DNA of 64,000 nt, taken from Synechococcus sp. Nb3U1. Its GTDB lineage: Bacteria > Cyanobacteriota > Cyanobacteriia > Thermostichales > Thermostichaceae. The notes beneath the pieces were generated by a model. That model worked only from the letters and a program-made list of their open reading frames with translations, did no database searches and was not told the DNA's origin. Of the stretch, positions 1-10,638 are shown one piece after another. The DNA lies in assembly GCF_021533835.1 (NCBI RefSeq), contig NZ_JAKFYQ010000004.1, positions 24,679 through 88,678 on the forward strand, given 5' to 3'. The translations under genes were made by a program, and so were the position numbers. Position 1 is the stretch's first letter. Every line of letters begins with the position of its first letter.

Positions 1-275
1 TGTTTTTGGGGGCAGTCTGTCGGCGCTTTTTGGATCTGCAACGGAAGCTGCAGAACATCGCTTTGGCTCAAGTGACCACGGCTGTGGCTCTGACGGAAGC
101 CCAGCAACAGTCCATCCGTGAGCGGGTGATGGACTTCACCCAGGCTAGCAGTGTGGAGTTGCAAACCACCGAAGACCCGGCCCTAATTGGTGGAGTGATC
201 ATCAAGGTTGGATCCCAGGTGATCGACCTGAGTTTGCGCGGCCAGTTACGGCGTCTCACTCTACAGTTGACCTAA
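1..275 (+). CDS. atpH: ATP synthase subunit delta, C-terminal part (5' truncated by window edge)
   Basis: This is the C-terminal end of the F1 delta subunit, which joins the F1 head to the peripheral stalk of the thylakoid ATP synthase. The reading frame is open from the window edge. It shows the family's closing block, 'TTAVALTEAQ' followed by 'LIGGVIIKVGSQVIDLSLRGQL', and stops with TAA at 273-275. Any start inside the window would be artificial, because the N-terminal six-helix domain lies upstream. It is followed 52 nt later by atpA, the usual order in the cyanobacterial atp1 operon. Some cyanobacterial annotations call this gene atpD. Confidence 0.93.
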   Translation, partial: FLGAVCRRFLDLQRKLQNIALAQVTTAVALTEAQQQSIRERVMDFTQASSVELQTTEDPALIGGVIIKVGSQVIDLSLRGQLRRLTLQLT

Positions 276-318
276 GTTTGCCTTTGTTTCTTTGGATCCC
301 TTCCCGAATTACTTTTAG

Positions 319-1848
<1,530 letters not shown>

Positions 1849-1933
1849 GGTCACTCGCCCATTATCGGGGATCCCCTAGGGGATTGATCCCAGAGGATCC
1901 CCACCAGACTCACCACAGCACAGGGGATAGGTC

Positions 1934-2878
1934 ATGGCAAACCTGAAGGGTATCCGCGATCGGATCAAGTCAGTCAAAAACACCCGCAAGATCACCGAGG
2001 CAATGCGTTTGGTGGCGGCAGCTCGGGTACGGCGCGCCCAGGAACAAGTGAATGCCACCCGTCCCTTTGCGGATCGCTTGGCACAAGTGTTTTATCGGCT
2101 GCAAACCCGTCTGCGGCTAGAAGATGTCAACCTGCCCCTACTCCAACAGCGCCCGATCCAAACAGTGGGCCTGCTGGTGGTGTCCGGGGATCGGGGCCTG
2201 TGTGGGGCCTACAATTCCAACATCATCAAACGCACCGAAGAGCGTATCCGGGAAGTCCAGGAGGCGGGTGGCCAAGTGGAACTTTACCTGATCGGGCGCA
2301 AAGCAGTGCAGTATTTTCAGCGGCGCTCTGCCCCGATAGCCAAAACCTATATGAACTTGTCTCAGATCCCTTCTGCAGCTGAAGCAGCACAAATTGGGGA
2401 TCAGTTGCTCTCCGCTTTCCTTTCTGAAAAAGTGGATAAGGTGGAGCTGATTTACACCCGCTTTGTCTCCTTGATTAGTTCTCGCCCTGTGGTGCAATCC
2501 ATTTTGCCCTTGGATCCCTCGCGGTTGGCCACTCAGGACGACGAAATTTTCAACCTGTTGGTGCGCGGTGGAGAATTTACCGTCGAACGCAGCAAAGTCA
2601 TCGCAACGGTTTCTGCCCCCCCCCAAGACATGATTTTTGAGCAGGATCCGGTACAGATTTTGGATGCCCTGTTGCCCCTTTATTTGAATAACCAATTACT
2701 GCGGGCCTTACAAGAATCAGCTGCCAGTGAGTTGGCAGCCCGCATGACTGCCATGAACAACGCTAGCGACAATGCCAGCGAGTTAATCCGCTCTTTAGGT
2801 CTCTCCTACAACAAAGCCCGTCAAGCAGCCATTACTCAAGAGATTTTAGAGGTAGTAGCGGGAGCGCAAGCCCTATAG
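1934..2878 (+). CDS. atpG: ATP synthase F1 subunit gamma
   Basis: This is the central rotor shaft of the ATP synthase. Its 314 residues are typical of cyanobacteria, which carry an extra regulatory insert compared with non-photosynthetic bacteria. The N-terminus '[24 protein letters not shown]' and the C-terminus '[23 protein letters not shown]' are diagnostic of the gamma coiled coil. The central block '[11 protein letters not shown]' is also present. The pair of cysteines used for thioredoxin control in plant chloroplasts is not evident. It is the last atp gene here; the following 560 nt hold no plus-strand gene, so the operon ends. Also called atpC in cyanobacteria and plastids. Confidence 0.98.
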   Translation: MANLKGIRDRIKSVKNTRKITEAMRLVAAARVRRAQEQVNATRPFADRLAQVFYRLQTRLRLEDVNLPLLQQRPIQTVGLLVVSGDRGLCGAYNSNIIKRTEERIREVQEAGGQVELYLIGRKAVQYFQRRSAPIAKTYMNLSQIPSAAEAAQIGDQLLSAFLSEKVDKVELIYTRFVSLISSRPVVQSILPLDPSRLATQDDEIFNLLVRGGEFTVERSKVIATVSAPPQDMIFEQDPVQILDALLPLYLNNQLLRALQESAASELAARMTAMNNASDNASELIRSLGLSYNKARQAAITQEILEVVAGAQAL

Positions 2879-3224
2879 ACATTCGGTAGGTAGACACCAG
2901 ATATTTTCTCAGAGGTGCGAAGTTCCGTAGCCCAGTCTGGAAAGATTAGATCTAGCTTTAACGGCTGGAATACCCTGAAGACAAATAAGCTCATTTCCTC
3001 CCCGGCCCGACACGAAGGTAGTAACTGAAGAACATAAGGATTGCCCAACTAATACTTGCAAGCATCCCCTCGAAAGTTGGAAATGCTCTGATTTTCCAAC
3101 TTGACAAGGAGCCTCGTGATCCAAAGCCTGCGTCACCTTAGGTAGAGTTACATTCTAGTCAGGCAAACGGTGGTGCTCCACCCTTGCATAGCAAGACTGA
3201 CTTGGAGGACTCGTTGTAGTCAAT

Positions 3225-3328
3225 ACAGCCTTTTCCGATTTCACGCAAGCCCTTGACTAGGCTAAAAACCTTGTGGAGCAAGGGATTGACTTGAATCTGT
3301 TATATCAGATAACGCCAGAAAAGGCTGT
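3225..3328 (-). repeat. 104-nt dispersed repeat with 11-bp terminal inverted repeats, copy A
   Basis: The ends are ACAGCCTTTTC and its imperfect complement GAAAAGGCTGT. Read on the minus strand, this copy aligns without gaps over all 104 nt to 61977-62080, with about 20 differences by hand count (about 81% identity). Internal hairpins are visible, including ATCTG/CAGAT and CCTTG/AAGG pairs. It contains no ORF and sits between atpG and the porin terminator. The size, terminal inverted repeats and lack of coding potential suggest a MITE-like element or a structured-RNA repeat. No target-site duplication is obvious. Confidence 0.75.
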
Positions 3329-3371
3329 AAACCGGCGTGCCTTTTAGTCTCTTTGCTCATGGGAACTAGCC

Positions 3372-3404
3372 TAAAAAAAGGGATCCGTGCCGCTACGGAT
3401 CCCT
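3372..3404 (-). terminator. Rho-independent terminator of the porin gene
   Basis: On the minus strand a 10-bp perfect stem (AGGGATCCGT paired with ACGGATCCCT) with a 6-nt loop is followed directly by seven T residues (A-run at 3373-3379 on the plus strand). It lies about 37 nt past the porin stop codon. Each stem arm contains GGATCC, the palindrome that is abundant in this genome. Confidence 0.9.
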
Positions 3405-3440
3405 CAGTGCAACTATGAACTTGCAGAGAAAGTCAACTCA

Positions 3441-5015
3441 TCAGAAGTTGAACACAGCCCGCAGAGCACCCACGCCAATAGTGGGGTCGTTGTCACCCGG
3501 CAGAGCGCCGTTGGGATTGCTTACAAAGTAAGCAGCTGGGGTTAAGGTCAGGTAGTCGTTCACCGGGAAGCTGTAGTACACATCCACGATGAAGGGACGG
3601 CTATCCCAAACGCCATCGTTACTGGTGGTTACGATCGGCTGGCCGAAAACCACGCCACCCTGAGCTCCTTCAATGAACAGATCCGGGAAGGCAAAGCCGA
3701 ACAGGAATCCGTTGAAGTCTTCATCACCAGGATCGATGGTGCCAGCGGGAACCACATTGGGCAGGTTGTAATCCACGTTGCCAGTGGTGAACCAGCCAGA
3801 CAGAATCACACGAGGGCTAAGCTCCCAGTTGGCAGCCACAGAGAAAGCATTAACGCGAGCAGAGTGAGACACATTGGTCACGCTCAGAGGCCCACGGAAG
3901 AGGGTGGTGCCGTTGGCCAAGAAACCAGGGTCACCGTCCTGCACATAGGTGCTAGCAAACTGCAGGTACAGCTCCAAAGTGTCAGTCGGCAAGAACCCCA
4001 ATTCAACCGCATGAGCACTATTGCCACCCGTCAGACCCGAGTCACCAAAGCCTTTACCCAGAGACTGACCGCCAGTAGTGCTGTAGCTATAGGCCAAGCG
4101 AAACTGATCGCCAGGGCGGAAACGGAAGCCAAACATGGTTCCGCCGGGCACGTCAGCGGTGGAGTTGGGAGCATCGGCGAAGTCAGACAGGGCATCGAAA
4201 GGAGTGCCATAGTTGAAGACATCGAACACACCCGAACCAGAGATGCCCGCATAAATGGTAGCAGCGTTATTGAAAGCCGGGAACTGATAGATCAACTTGG
4301 CTAGGGTGAATGTGCCACCACCACCACCGCCGAAACCAGGGCCGGGATCGCCATCAAAGAACTCGGTCACGGCGTTACGAGCTTGCAAACGAATCCGCAA
4401 GCGATCCCGACCGGTGAAAGAAGCATCGAAGTTCAAGCGCACCCGGTAGGGTAGGGTCATGTTGGCTTGGTCTTGCTCAGCAACCGTTGTGCCATTCACA
4501 ATGCGATCATCGGTAAGGGCACTACCGTAAATGGCAGTGATCACCTGAGCATTCAACTTTGTGACGGGGTTGAAGACTTTCCCCTTCAAGTTGGTGACAT
4601 CAGCTTCTAGGGCATCGACACGACCGCGCAGGGCAGCCAATTCAGCGGCAAATTCCTCTTGCAGGCGCTGCAGGGTAGCCAAGTCTTCCCGAGACACTTT
4701 GTCAGCCAAGCCAGCAGCGATCAACTCGTTGATGCGATCCAAACAAGCATTCATACCAGCGGCAAACTCAAAGCGGGTCATGGCCCGGTTGCCACGGTAG
4801 GTGCGATCAGGGTAACCAGCAATACAGCCATAGCGCTCCACCAAAGATTGCAGAGCTTGGAATGCCCAGTCGGTCGGCTGTACATCAGAAAGCTCAGAAA
4901 TAGCGGTGACCGGCCCAGAAGCTTGGGCATAGGCCATTCCAGGAGTCAAGACTGCCGCTGCACCCAGGGTGCCAGCCAGCAGAGTCTTCCAGTAGTTCGC
5001 GTGTTTCGCGGGCAT
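3441..5015 (-). CDS. SLH-domain outer-membrane porin, OprB/SomA type
   Basis: This is a cyanobacterial outer-membrane channel for small solutes; some relatives are called iron-uptake porins. It has a signal peptide at about residues 1-31, ending near 'GMAYAQA'. An S-layer homology domain follows at about 40-105 ('DVQPTDWAFQALQSLVERYGCIAGYPD'), which binds peptidoglycan-linked polymer. A short coiled coil at about 115-150 ('LAALRGRVDALEADVTNLKGKVF') leads into an OprB beta-barrel that ends in the aromatic residue F (terminal VFNF), as expected for barrel insertion. The ATG at 5013-5015 has an AGGAG site 7-8 nt upstream. It is monocistronic, with its own terminator downstream, and is divergent from acsF. 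Confidence 0.95.
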   Translation of the reverse strand: MPAKHANYWKTLLAGTLGAAAVLTPGMAYAQASGPVTAISELSDVQPTDWAFQALQSLVERYGCIAGYPDRTYRGNRAMTRFEFAAGMNACLDRINELIAAGLADKVSREDLATLQRLQEEFAAELAALRGRVDALEADVTNLKGKVFNPVTKLNAQVITAIYGSALTDDRIVNGTTVAEQDQANMTLPYRVRLNFDASFTGRDRLRIRLQARNAVTEFFDGDPGPGFGGGGGGTFTLAKLIYQFPAFNNAATIYAGISGSGVFDVFNYGTPFDALSDFADAPNSTADVPGGTMFGFRFRPGDQFRLAYSYSTTGGQSLGKGFGDSGLTGGNSAHAVELGFLPTDTLELYLQFASTYVQDGDPGFLANGTTLFRGPLSVTNVSHSARVNAFSVAANWELSPRVILSGWFTTGNVDYNLPNVVPAGTIDPGDEDFNGFLFGFAFPDLFIEGAQGGVVFGQPIVTTSNDGVWDSRPFIVDVYYSFPVNDYLTLTPAAYFVSNPNGALPGDNDPTIGVGALRAVFNF

Positions 5016-5470
5016 GTTTCTCTCCTTGTTCTTTTCCTCACACCTGTTTGGCTGTAGCGATGCCTTCTAAAAGTAACAAACTGCCTAACTCAAGAATGAG
5101 CCTGACAATTGCGGACTCTGGAAAAACATGATACAGCCATAATCCATATCGTCTACCACTTTACACAGTTTTTGCGCGAGACTCAATGCGAGACCCAGCG
5201 GCGGTAGATGATCCAGGCCCAATATCCATTACTCTACCTCAGGGATCCAGCTCTGGCTAGCAGGTGTACCCCCTGTGAAGCTGCAAATGGCACCGATTGG
5301 CACTCCAGAGGTGGGATCTAGCAGGCTGTGGCTGCGGGATCCCTCAGTTAGGATCATCCTGGTGCCAGACCCAGTAACACCCCCGGTAACACTTCTTATC
5401 CCTCCGCTGGCAGAAGGGGCTGATAAACTGCGGGAGTATACTTGGCCTTTTTCACAAGCTCTGAATCACT
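5016..5470. other. Divergent intergenic region, porin (-) and acsF (+)
   Basis: These 455 nt must hold the promoters of both flanking genes. A TATACT hexamer at about 5438 lies about 30 nt before the acsF start and could be a -10 element. No conserved ORF, RNA or repeat was recognised. Confidence 0.4.
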
Positions 5471-6565
5471 ATGAGTCCTAGCCTGCAAGCCACTCAAACT
5501 CAGGCGCGAGTGCCTACTGAAACGATCCTGACGCCGCGCTTCTACACCACCGACTTCGAGGCCATCGGCAAGATGGGGTTGGGGGATCGAGAGGCGGACT
5601 TTCACGCCATGTTGGAGGAGTTTCGCGCAGATTACAATCGCCATCACTTTGTCCGTGGCGAAGAGTTTGCTCAGGATTGGGAAAGCCAACTGGATCCAGA
5701 GTCGCGGCAGTTGTTCGTGGAGTTTCTGGAGCGTTCCTGTACAGCAGAGTTCTCTGGCTTTCTCCTCTACAAGGAGCTGTCTCGCAAGCTGAAGGAAACC
5801 AACCCCACCTTGGCCGAGTGCTTCGCGTTGATGAGCCGCGACGAGGCCCGCCATGCTGGCTTCCTGAACCGGGCCATGGGAGACTTCAACCTGGCGCTGG
5901 ATCTGAGTTTCCTGACCAAAAACAAGGCTTACACCTATTTTGCGCCGCGCTTTATTTTCTACGCTACCTATCTCTCGGAGAAGATTGGCTACTGGCGTTA
6001 CATCCTCATCTACCGTCACCTGGAAGCCCACCCCGAAGACCGTGTTTACCCGATCTTCAACTTCTTTAAGAACTGGTGCCAGGACGAGAACCGCCACGGC
6101 GACTTCTTTATGCTGATGCTCTCTAGCCAGCCGAAGCTCCTTAAGGGGTGGATCGCCAAGCTTTGGTGCCGTTTCTTTTTGCTGTCGGTGTTTGCCACTA
6201 TGTACCTGAACGATGTCGGGGAGCGCCCCGATTTCTACCGTCTGATTGGCTTGGATCCGCACACTTATGATGTCGAGGTGATCTACAAGACCAATCGCGA
6301 AGCGGCCAAGGTATTTCCGGTGGTGTTGGATGTGGAAAACCCTGAATTCATCGAGCGGTTGCAGCGGTGTGTAGCCAACAATGCCAAGCTAAGAGAGATT
6401 GCCCAAGGTACTGGCCCTTTGAAAGGGCTGCGCAAGTTGCCCCTCTACTTGGCCAATGGCTATCAGTTCTTGCAGCTCTTCTTGCTCAAGACTCGGCCCG
6501 CCGGGATCCACCTGTGGGAACAGACTGAACCGGCGGCTCCTCAAGGGGCTACCGTTCCTGCCTGA
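5471..6565 (+). CDS. acsF: Aerobic Mg-protoporphyrin IX monomethyl ester oxidative cyclase
   Basis: This is the oxygen-dependent diiron enzyme that forms the isocyclic (fifth) ring of chlorophyll, converting Mg-protoporphyrin IX monomethyl ester to divinyl protochlorophyllide. Its 364 residues are full length. Diiron ligand motifs are visible: '[17 protein letters not shown]', '[10 protein letters not shown]' (the ExxH motif) and '[12 protein letters not shown]' (the second ExxH). The N-terminus '[15 protein letters not shown]' is typical. It acts upstream of the ChlLNB and Por protochlorophyllide reductases encoded at 45.9-49.4 kb in the same window. Gene names chlA and ycf59 are also used. 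Confidence 0.98.
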   Translation: MSPSLQATQTQARVPTETILTPRFYTTDFEAIGKMGLGDREADFHAMLEEFRADYNRHHFVRGEEFAQDWESQLDPESRQLFVEFLERSCTAEFSGFLLYKELSRKLKETNPTLAECFALMSRDEARHAGFLNRAMGDFNLALDLSFLTKNKAYTYFAPRFIFYATYLSEKIGYWRYILIYRHLEAHPEDRVYPIFNFFKNWCQDENRHGDFFMLMLSSQPKLLKGWIAKLWCRFFLLSVFATMYLNDVGERPDFYRLIGLDPHTYDVEVIYKTNREAAKVFPVVLDVENPEFIERLQRCVANNAKLREIAQGTGPLKGLRKLPLYLANGYQFLQLFLLKTRPAGIHLWEQTEPAAPQGATVPA

Positions 6566-6600
6566 GCCGCCTTCAACCCTAGCTCAACTGTAGACAGACC

Positions 6601-8094
6601 ATGAACATCGCTACCGAGATTACCCCCCTGTTTTTGTTAGCGACGCTGGCGTTTTTGGGTTGGGGATTTTGGCGAGCGCGCAAGCGGGGATCCGTTGCCC
6701 TCTGGGTTTGGCTACAGGGATCCCTGTTGTTGCTGCCATGGGTGGCATTTTTGGGGCTGCTGCTGTTTGGGATCTATCTCAATTTTGCCGGGTTCCTGTT
6801 GTTGTTGCTGGTCTTTACGGGGCTCTACATCGCCGTGGGGCGCAAGGCGCGGCAATTGGCAAACCAAGAGTTGCAAGCCCGCCGTGAACAACTGGCCAGT
6901 CAAATGGAGGGGCAACCCGACTCCGCAGGATCTGAAGACGCACCGCGAAAGCTCGACACTGCTTCTTCAGAGGCCGTTCCCCACCGTCTTTCTGCCGAGG
7001 ACTTACAAGCGATTCAGTCGATTTTTGGCATTGATACTTTTTTTGCCACAGAAACTATCCCCTACGGAGAAGGGGCGATCTTTAAGGGCAATCTGCGCCA
7101 GGATCCAGAGGTGGTTTTACCCCTGTTGATCGATAAGTTGAAGGAGCGGGTGGGCAATCGCTACCAACTGTTTTTGGTGGAGGATCCCTCGGAAAAACCG
7201 GCTGTGGTGGTGCTGCCGGATGAGATCGTCAACTACCGGGCTTCTACAGGAGCCAAGATTCTGGCGGGAGCACTGCTGTTCTTTAGCTTTATCGCCACAT
7301 TGGAGGTGGGGGCAAATCTGTTTGGCTTCCGCCTGCTGGATGCGCCAGGACGCTGGGTGGAGGCTTTGCCCGTCTCGGTGGGGATCCTCGCGACCTTGCT
7401 CGTGCACGAGGCGGGCCATCGTTGGATGGCGGGAAAGTATGGAGTACGCCTCAGCCCTGCTTTTGTCATTCCCAGTTTTGGCATCGGCACGCTGGGATCC
7501 CTGAATCGGATTGAGTCGCCGGTACCCAACCGCAAAGCCCTCTTCGATATTGCCTTTGCTGGGCCAGCGGCGGGCGGGTTGCTCTCTCTGCTGGTGTTGT
7601 TGATAGGGCTGTTGTTATCCGGTTCGGCGGGCCTGTATGTGCCCACGGATCTGTTCCGCAGCTCGATTCTGGTGGGAACCCTGGCGCGCTTGGTGTTGGG
7701 GGGCGAGTTTCAATCAGAGGTGATCGCCATTCACCCGCTGGTGGCGGTGGGGTGGATTGGCCTTGGGATCACGGCTTTGAGCCTGTTGCCTACCGGTCAG
7801 TTGGATGGCGGACGGATCATGCAGGCGGTGTATGGACGCAAGACGGCGGCTCGGGCCACGTTCATCACCTTGATCGCGTTGGCAGTGGCGTCCTTTAGCA
7901 ATGTTTTGGCTTTGTACTGGGCCTTGCTGATCCTGTTTATTGCCCGTGAGCCGGAGCGCCCCCCTCAGGATGAGATCAGCGAAACCGATGGACAACGGGA
8001 TGCTTTGGCGTTATTAGCCCTGTTTTTGATGGTGATGACCCTGCTACCGATTGCGCCGGCTTTGGCAGGCTTCCTCAATTTCCCCAATGGGTAG
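6601..8094 (+). CDS. Site-2-protease-like membrane metalloprotease (M50, EGY type)
   Basis: This is an intramembrane zinc protease of the M50 family, resembling the chloroplast EGY proteins. Two hydrophobic segments lie in residues 5-80. A charged soluble region (about 85-215) contains the EGY-like block 'EDLQAIQSIFGIDTFFATETIPYGEGAIFKGNL'. A membrane core of several segments follows. The zinc motif HEAGH is at residues 269-273 and the third-ligand motif LDGG at 401-404, so the active site looks complete. The gene starts 35 nt after acsF on the same strand and may be cotranscribed with it. The substrate is unknown; EGY homologues are linked to chloroplast development and regulated proteolysis. 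Confidence 0.9.
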   Translation: MNIATEITPLFLLATLAFLGWGFWRARKRGSVALWVWLQGSLLLLPWVAFLGLLLFGIYLNFAGFLLLLLVFTGLYIAVGRKARQLANQELQARREQLASQMEGQPDSAGSEDAPRKLDTASSEAVPHRLSAEDLQAIQSIFGIDTFFATETIPYGEGAIFKGNLRQDPEVVLPLLIDKLKERVGNRYQLFLVEDPSEKPAVVVLPDEIVNYRASTGAKILAGALLFFSFIATLEVGANLFGFRLLDAPGRWVEALPVSVGILATLLVHEAGHRWMAGKYGVRLSPAFVIPSFGIGTLGSLNRIESPVPNRKALFDIAFAGPAAGGLLSLLVLLIGLLLSGSAGLYVPTDLFRSSILVGTLARLVLGGEFQSEVIAIHPLVAVGWIGLGITALSLLPTGQLDGGRIMQAVYGRKTAARATFITLIALAVASFSNVLALYWALLILFIAREPERPPQDEISETDGQRDALALLALFLMVMTLLPIAPALAGFLNFPNG

Positions 8095-8107
8095 GTCGAG
8101 GGGGGTA

Positions 8108-8374
8108 GACAAGTTTCCTCGCGTAGCTCGGGAGGAGATTGGGGAGATGTTGATAAGGGAAGATTGGGGGCAACCCTGCCTTGGCCGCAAGAATGGGATC
8201 CAAGAAGGGATCCAACCGGCACTCCTGCAGGGGGTTCAACTTCAACAACGACGAGCAAAGCTGGCCCTGGGTCTGTTGCGCCGTAAGTTCAGATCTTGGG
8301 TTCCTGCCCAAGCAACTCAACTGAGCCAGTTGCCGGTTGCTGATTTGAAAGCCTGGCTGCAGCATGTCCACTAA
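8108..8374 (+). pseudogene. 3' remnant of a DUF2887/DUF4351-type (Rpn-like PD-(D/E)XK) gene
   Basis: The frame translates as a piece matching the tail of cyanobacterial Rpn-like putative nuclease/transposase proteins. It has 'REEIGEML', then a short linker with 'GIQEGIQ', then a DUF4351-like end 'LGLLRRKF...ATQLSQLPVADLKAWL'. The catalytic PD-(D/E)XK domain is absent: immediately upstream is the intact site-2 protease gene, whose 3' end overlaps the open frame. No good ribosome-binding site precedes an internal start, although an ATG lies at about 8147. Its stop at 8372-8374 overlaps the ATG of the next gene. I read it as a decayed fragment; a short expressed protein is possible. Confidence 0.5.
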
Positions 8375-10331
8375 AGGGGGGAAAGGCTTTGGAAAATCAC
8401 CGGCTCCCAAGGGATCCCCATCTTTTTCCATCGAATCTGTTTTGACACGGGCCGTTAGCCACCATCAGGCGGGGCAACTGCTCCAGGCTATCCCTCTCTA
8501 CGAGTGGATTTTGGGAAAATCCCCCAACCACCCAGAGGTGCTGCATCTCTTGGGAGTTTGTCGGCAACAACAGGGATCCCTGGATATCGCCATTCAGTTG
8601 ATCCGTCAAGCGATCGCCCAGCAACCCCAATTCCCCGATGCCCATTTCAATTTGGGGATTGCCCTCAAGCAAGCAGGCCGACTGGCCGAGGCAGAAACCC
8701 ACTTTCGACAAGCCCTAGAGCAAGGGGGGCCGGATCCAGAAACGCTTTATCAGATCGGGCTGGTATTGCGGCAGCAGGGGCAGTTGGAAGCTGCACGGGA
8801 TCCCTTGGCACAAGCCCTGAAGTTCCAACCGGAGTTTGCCGATGCCGCCTATACTTTGGCGATCATCTTGCGCGACTGTGGCCAAGAACCCGCAGCTGCC
8901 GAGCTGTTTCGCCAACTTTGGGAGCGGGATCCCGCCGATTTGGCCGCTGGGTTGGGGTGGTGCATCAGCCAGTTGCCCCTTCTGTATGAGGAGGAACAGC
9001 ACATTTGGACGGCACGGGAGCAATACCGCCAAGCCCTCCTGCACGTGAAAGGGACGCTAGAACCGCTGCTGCGGGATCCCCGTCTACTGGAACGGGCTGC
9101 CGCCGGGATCGGCTCGGTACAACCGTTTTTTCTGCCCTACCAAGGCCAGAACGACCGCGAGCTGCAACAGATATACGGATCCCTAATTCACACGGTGATG
9201 GCGGCCCGTTATCCCCACCCGCCCACCCCCCAGACCCAGCGCCAAGGCCAGCTGCGGGTTGGGATCGTCTCGGGGCTGTTTCGGGATCACTCGGTGTGGA
9301 AGATCATCACCCGTGGCTGGGTGGAGGCCTTGGATCGAAACCAGTTCGCCCTTTACGGCTTTCACACCTCAGATATCCAAGACGAGATCACCCAATCTCT
9401 ACCACAACGCTTCGAGCAGTTCCTGGCCGGATCCCGTAGTTTCGAGGACTGGCAGACTCAGATCCGCTCGGCCCAGCTGGATGTGCTCCTCTACCCCGAA
9501 GTGGGAATCGACCCCATGTGTGCTCGTTTGGCCACCCTGCCACTGGCACCCGTTCAAGCCATGGCTTGGGGACATCCCGAAACCTCCGGACTACCGACGA
9601 TGGATGTTTTCTTAAGCAGCCAGCTGATGGAACCGGAAGATGGGGCCACCCACTACTGCGAACAGAGGATCCCTCTGCCGGGGATCGGCACCTACTATGT
9701 GCCCCTGGAAACGCAGCCGGTGGCGGTGAACTGGGAAGCCTGGGGGGTAGAACGCCACAAAATCCTCTACCTCTGCGCTCAGTCCCTATTCAAATACCTG
9801 CCCCAATACGACTGGGTGCTTCCCCGCATCGCGGCTGAAGTGAAAGACTGTCAATTTTTATTTTTGCGCGGGCGATTTTCTCAAGGGCTGCGGGAGCGCT
9901 TTTGGCAACGGATGCAACGAGTCTTTGAAACCGCTGGACTGCGGGCAGAAGACCATGTGCTGCTGCTGCCGGAATTGGATCCGGGGCAATATGCTGCCTA
10001 CAACGCCCTCGGCGATATTTACCTGGATAGCATCGGCTGGTCAGGGGGCAACACTACTCTGGAAGCCCTGCCCTACGGCCTACCGGTTGTCACTCTGCCC
10101 GGATCCCTGATGCGAGGCCGCCACAGCTACGCCATCCTGCAGCAGATGGGGATCCCGGACACCATCGCCCACAGCCCGGAGGAGTACGTTCACATTGCCG
10201 CCCGCCTGGGAACCGATCCAACCTGGCGAGCACAGATTCGCCAACAGGTGCAAGAACGGCAACACCGGGTCTACCGGGATCCCGCCCCGATCCGCGCCCT
10301 AGAGCAGTGGTTGCTCAGCCTAGAGCGTTGA
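8364..10331 (+). CDS. TPR protein with O-GlcNAc-transferase-like (GT41, SPINDLY-type) domain
   Basis: This is a predicted cytosolic glycosyltransferase. About four to five TPR repeats occupy residues 30-200, for example 'PDAHFNLGIALKQAGRLAEAETHFRQAL' split over two helices. A C-terminal domain of about 400 residues resembles bacterial GT41/SPINDLY proteins, with blocks 'LRVGIVSGLFRDHSVWK', 'DVLLYPEVGIDPM', 'AMAWGHPETSG', and the nucleotide-sugar-binding end 'DIYLDSIGWSGGNTTLEAL...LPGSLMRGRHSYAIL'. The length of 655 residues is normal. By eye about 13 GGATCC sites fall inside this 2-kb gene, far above chance. Acceptor proteins and the donor sugar cannot be told from sequence. Confidence 0.85.
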   Translation: MSTKGGKGFGKSPAPKGSPSFSIESVLTRAVSHHQAGQLLQAIPLYEWILGKSPNHPEVLHLLGVCRQQQGSLDIAIQLIRQAIAQQPQFPDAHFNLGIALKQAGRLAEAETHFRQALEQGGPDPETLYQIGLVLRQQGQLEAARDPLAQALKFQPEFADAAYTLAIILRDCGQEPAAAELFRQLWERDPADLAAGLGWCISQLPLLYEEEQHIWTAREQYRQALLHVKGTLEPLLRDPRLLERAAAGIGSVQPFFLPYQGQNDRELQQIYGSLIHTVMAARYPHPPTPQTQRQGQLRVGIVSGLFRDHSVWKIITRGWVEALDRNQFALYGFHTSDIQDEITQSLPQRFEQFLAGSRSFEDWQTQIRSAQLDVLLYPEVGIDPMCARLATLPLAPVQAMAWGHPETSGLPTMDVFLSSQLMEPEDGATHYCEQRIPLPGIGTYYVPLETQPVAVNWEAWGVERHKILYLCAQSLFKYLPQYDWVLPRIAAEVKDCQFLFLRGRFSQGLRERFWQRMQRVFETAGLRAEDHVLLLPELDPGQYAAYNALGDIYLDSIGWSGGNTTLEALPYGLPVVTLPGSLMRGRHSYAILQQMGIPDTIAHSPEEYVHIAARLGTDPTWRAQIRQQVQERQHRVYRDPAPIRALEQWLLSLER

Positions 10332-10638
10332 CATTGCAAACCCCACTAAGGGATTGATTTTGTATCGGAATTCCTGATTTTAATGAAGGATTAATAAGCA
10401 TCCTCAGAAACATCAAGGCGAGTTCGATAGAATTGTTTTATATTGCCTCAGAATGCTTTTCCAGCAAAGAAAGCGAGCAGTAGCATTTGAGGTTTTGTTC
10501 TGTCGGTGTGGGCAATCCTTGTTTTTTTACCCCTTCTCTAGAAGGCATAGTTCTACACCGTCGGCAGGTTGGCGTAACCTATCTGCGGCATGCCGGCCAA
10601 ACACGATTGCCCCGATTTGCATATAGGAGTCTCTACTG
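10332..10638 (+). other. Intergenic region upstream of the sugar ABC importer genes
   Basis: This AT-rich 307-nt stretch has no recognisable gene. It presumably carries the promoter for the three importer genes. No operator palindrome stands out. Confidence 0.4.

Larger units (their letters stand above)
2879..3440. other. Intergenic region between atpG and the convergent porin gene
   Basis: There is no convincing gene in this stretch. It contains a 104-nt repeat (3225-3328) and the porin terminator (3372-3404), annotated separately. Short minus-strand frames at 2836-3048 and 2909-3136 have no recognisable family signature. A clear terminator for the atp operon is not visible. Confidence 0.6.

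Noticed and set aside
1863..1905. GGATCC pairs between atpA and atpG as a possible terminator
   Set aside because: No T-run follows and it lies inside a known operon; at most an attenuating hairpin.
2836..3136. Minus-strand frames after atpG with a faint 'LCSS' and 'LSRLGYGT' pattern resembling the end of an IS605 TnpB
   Set aside because: The match is too weak, the cysteine pairs are incomplete and no other transposase blocks are found.
6660..7129. Overlapping plus-strand frames inside the site-2 protease gene
   Set aside because: They are low-complexity Gly/Cys/Trp-rich shadows of the hydrophobic coding region.
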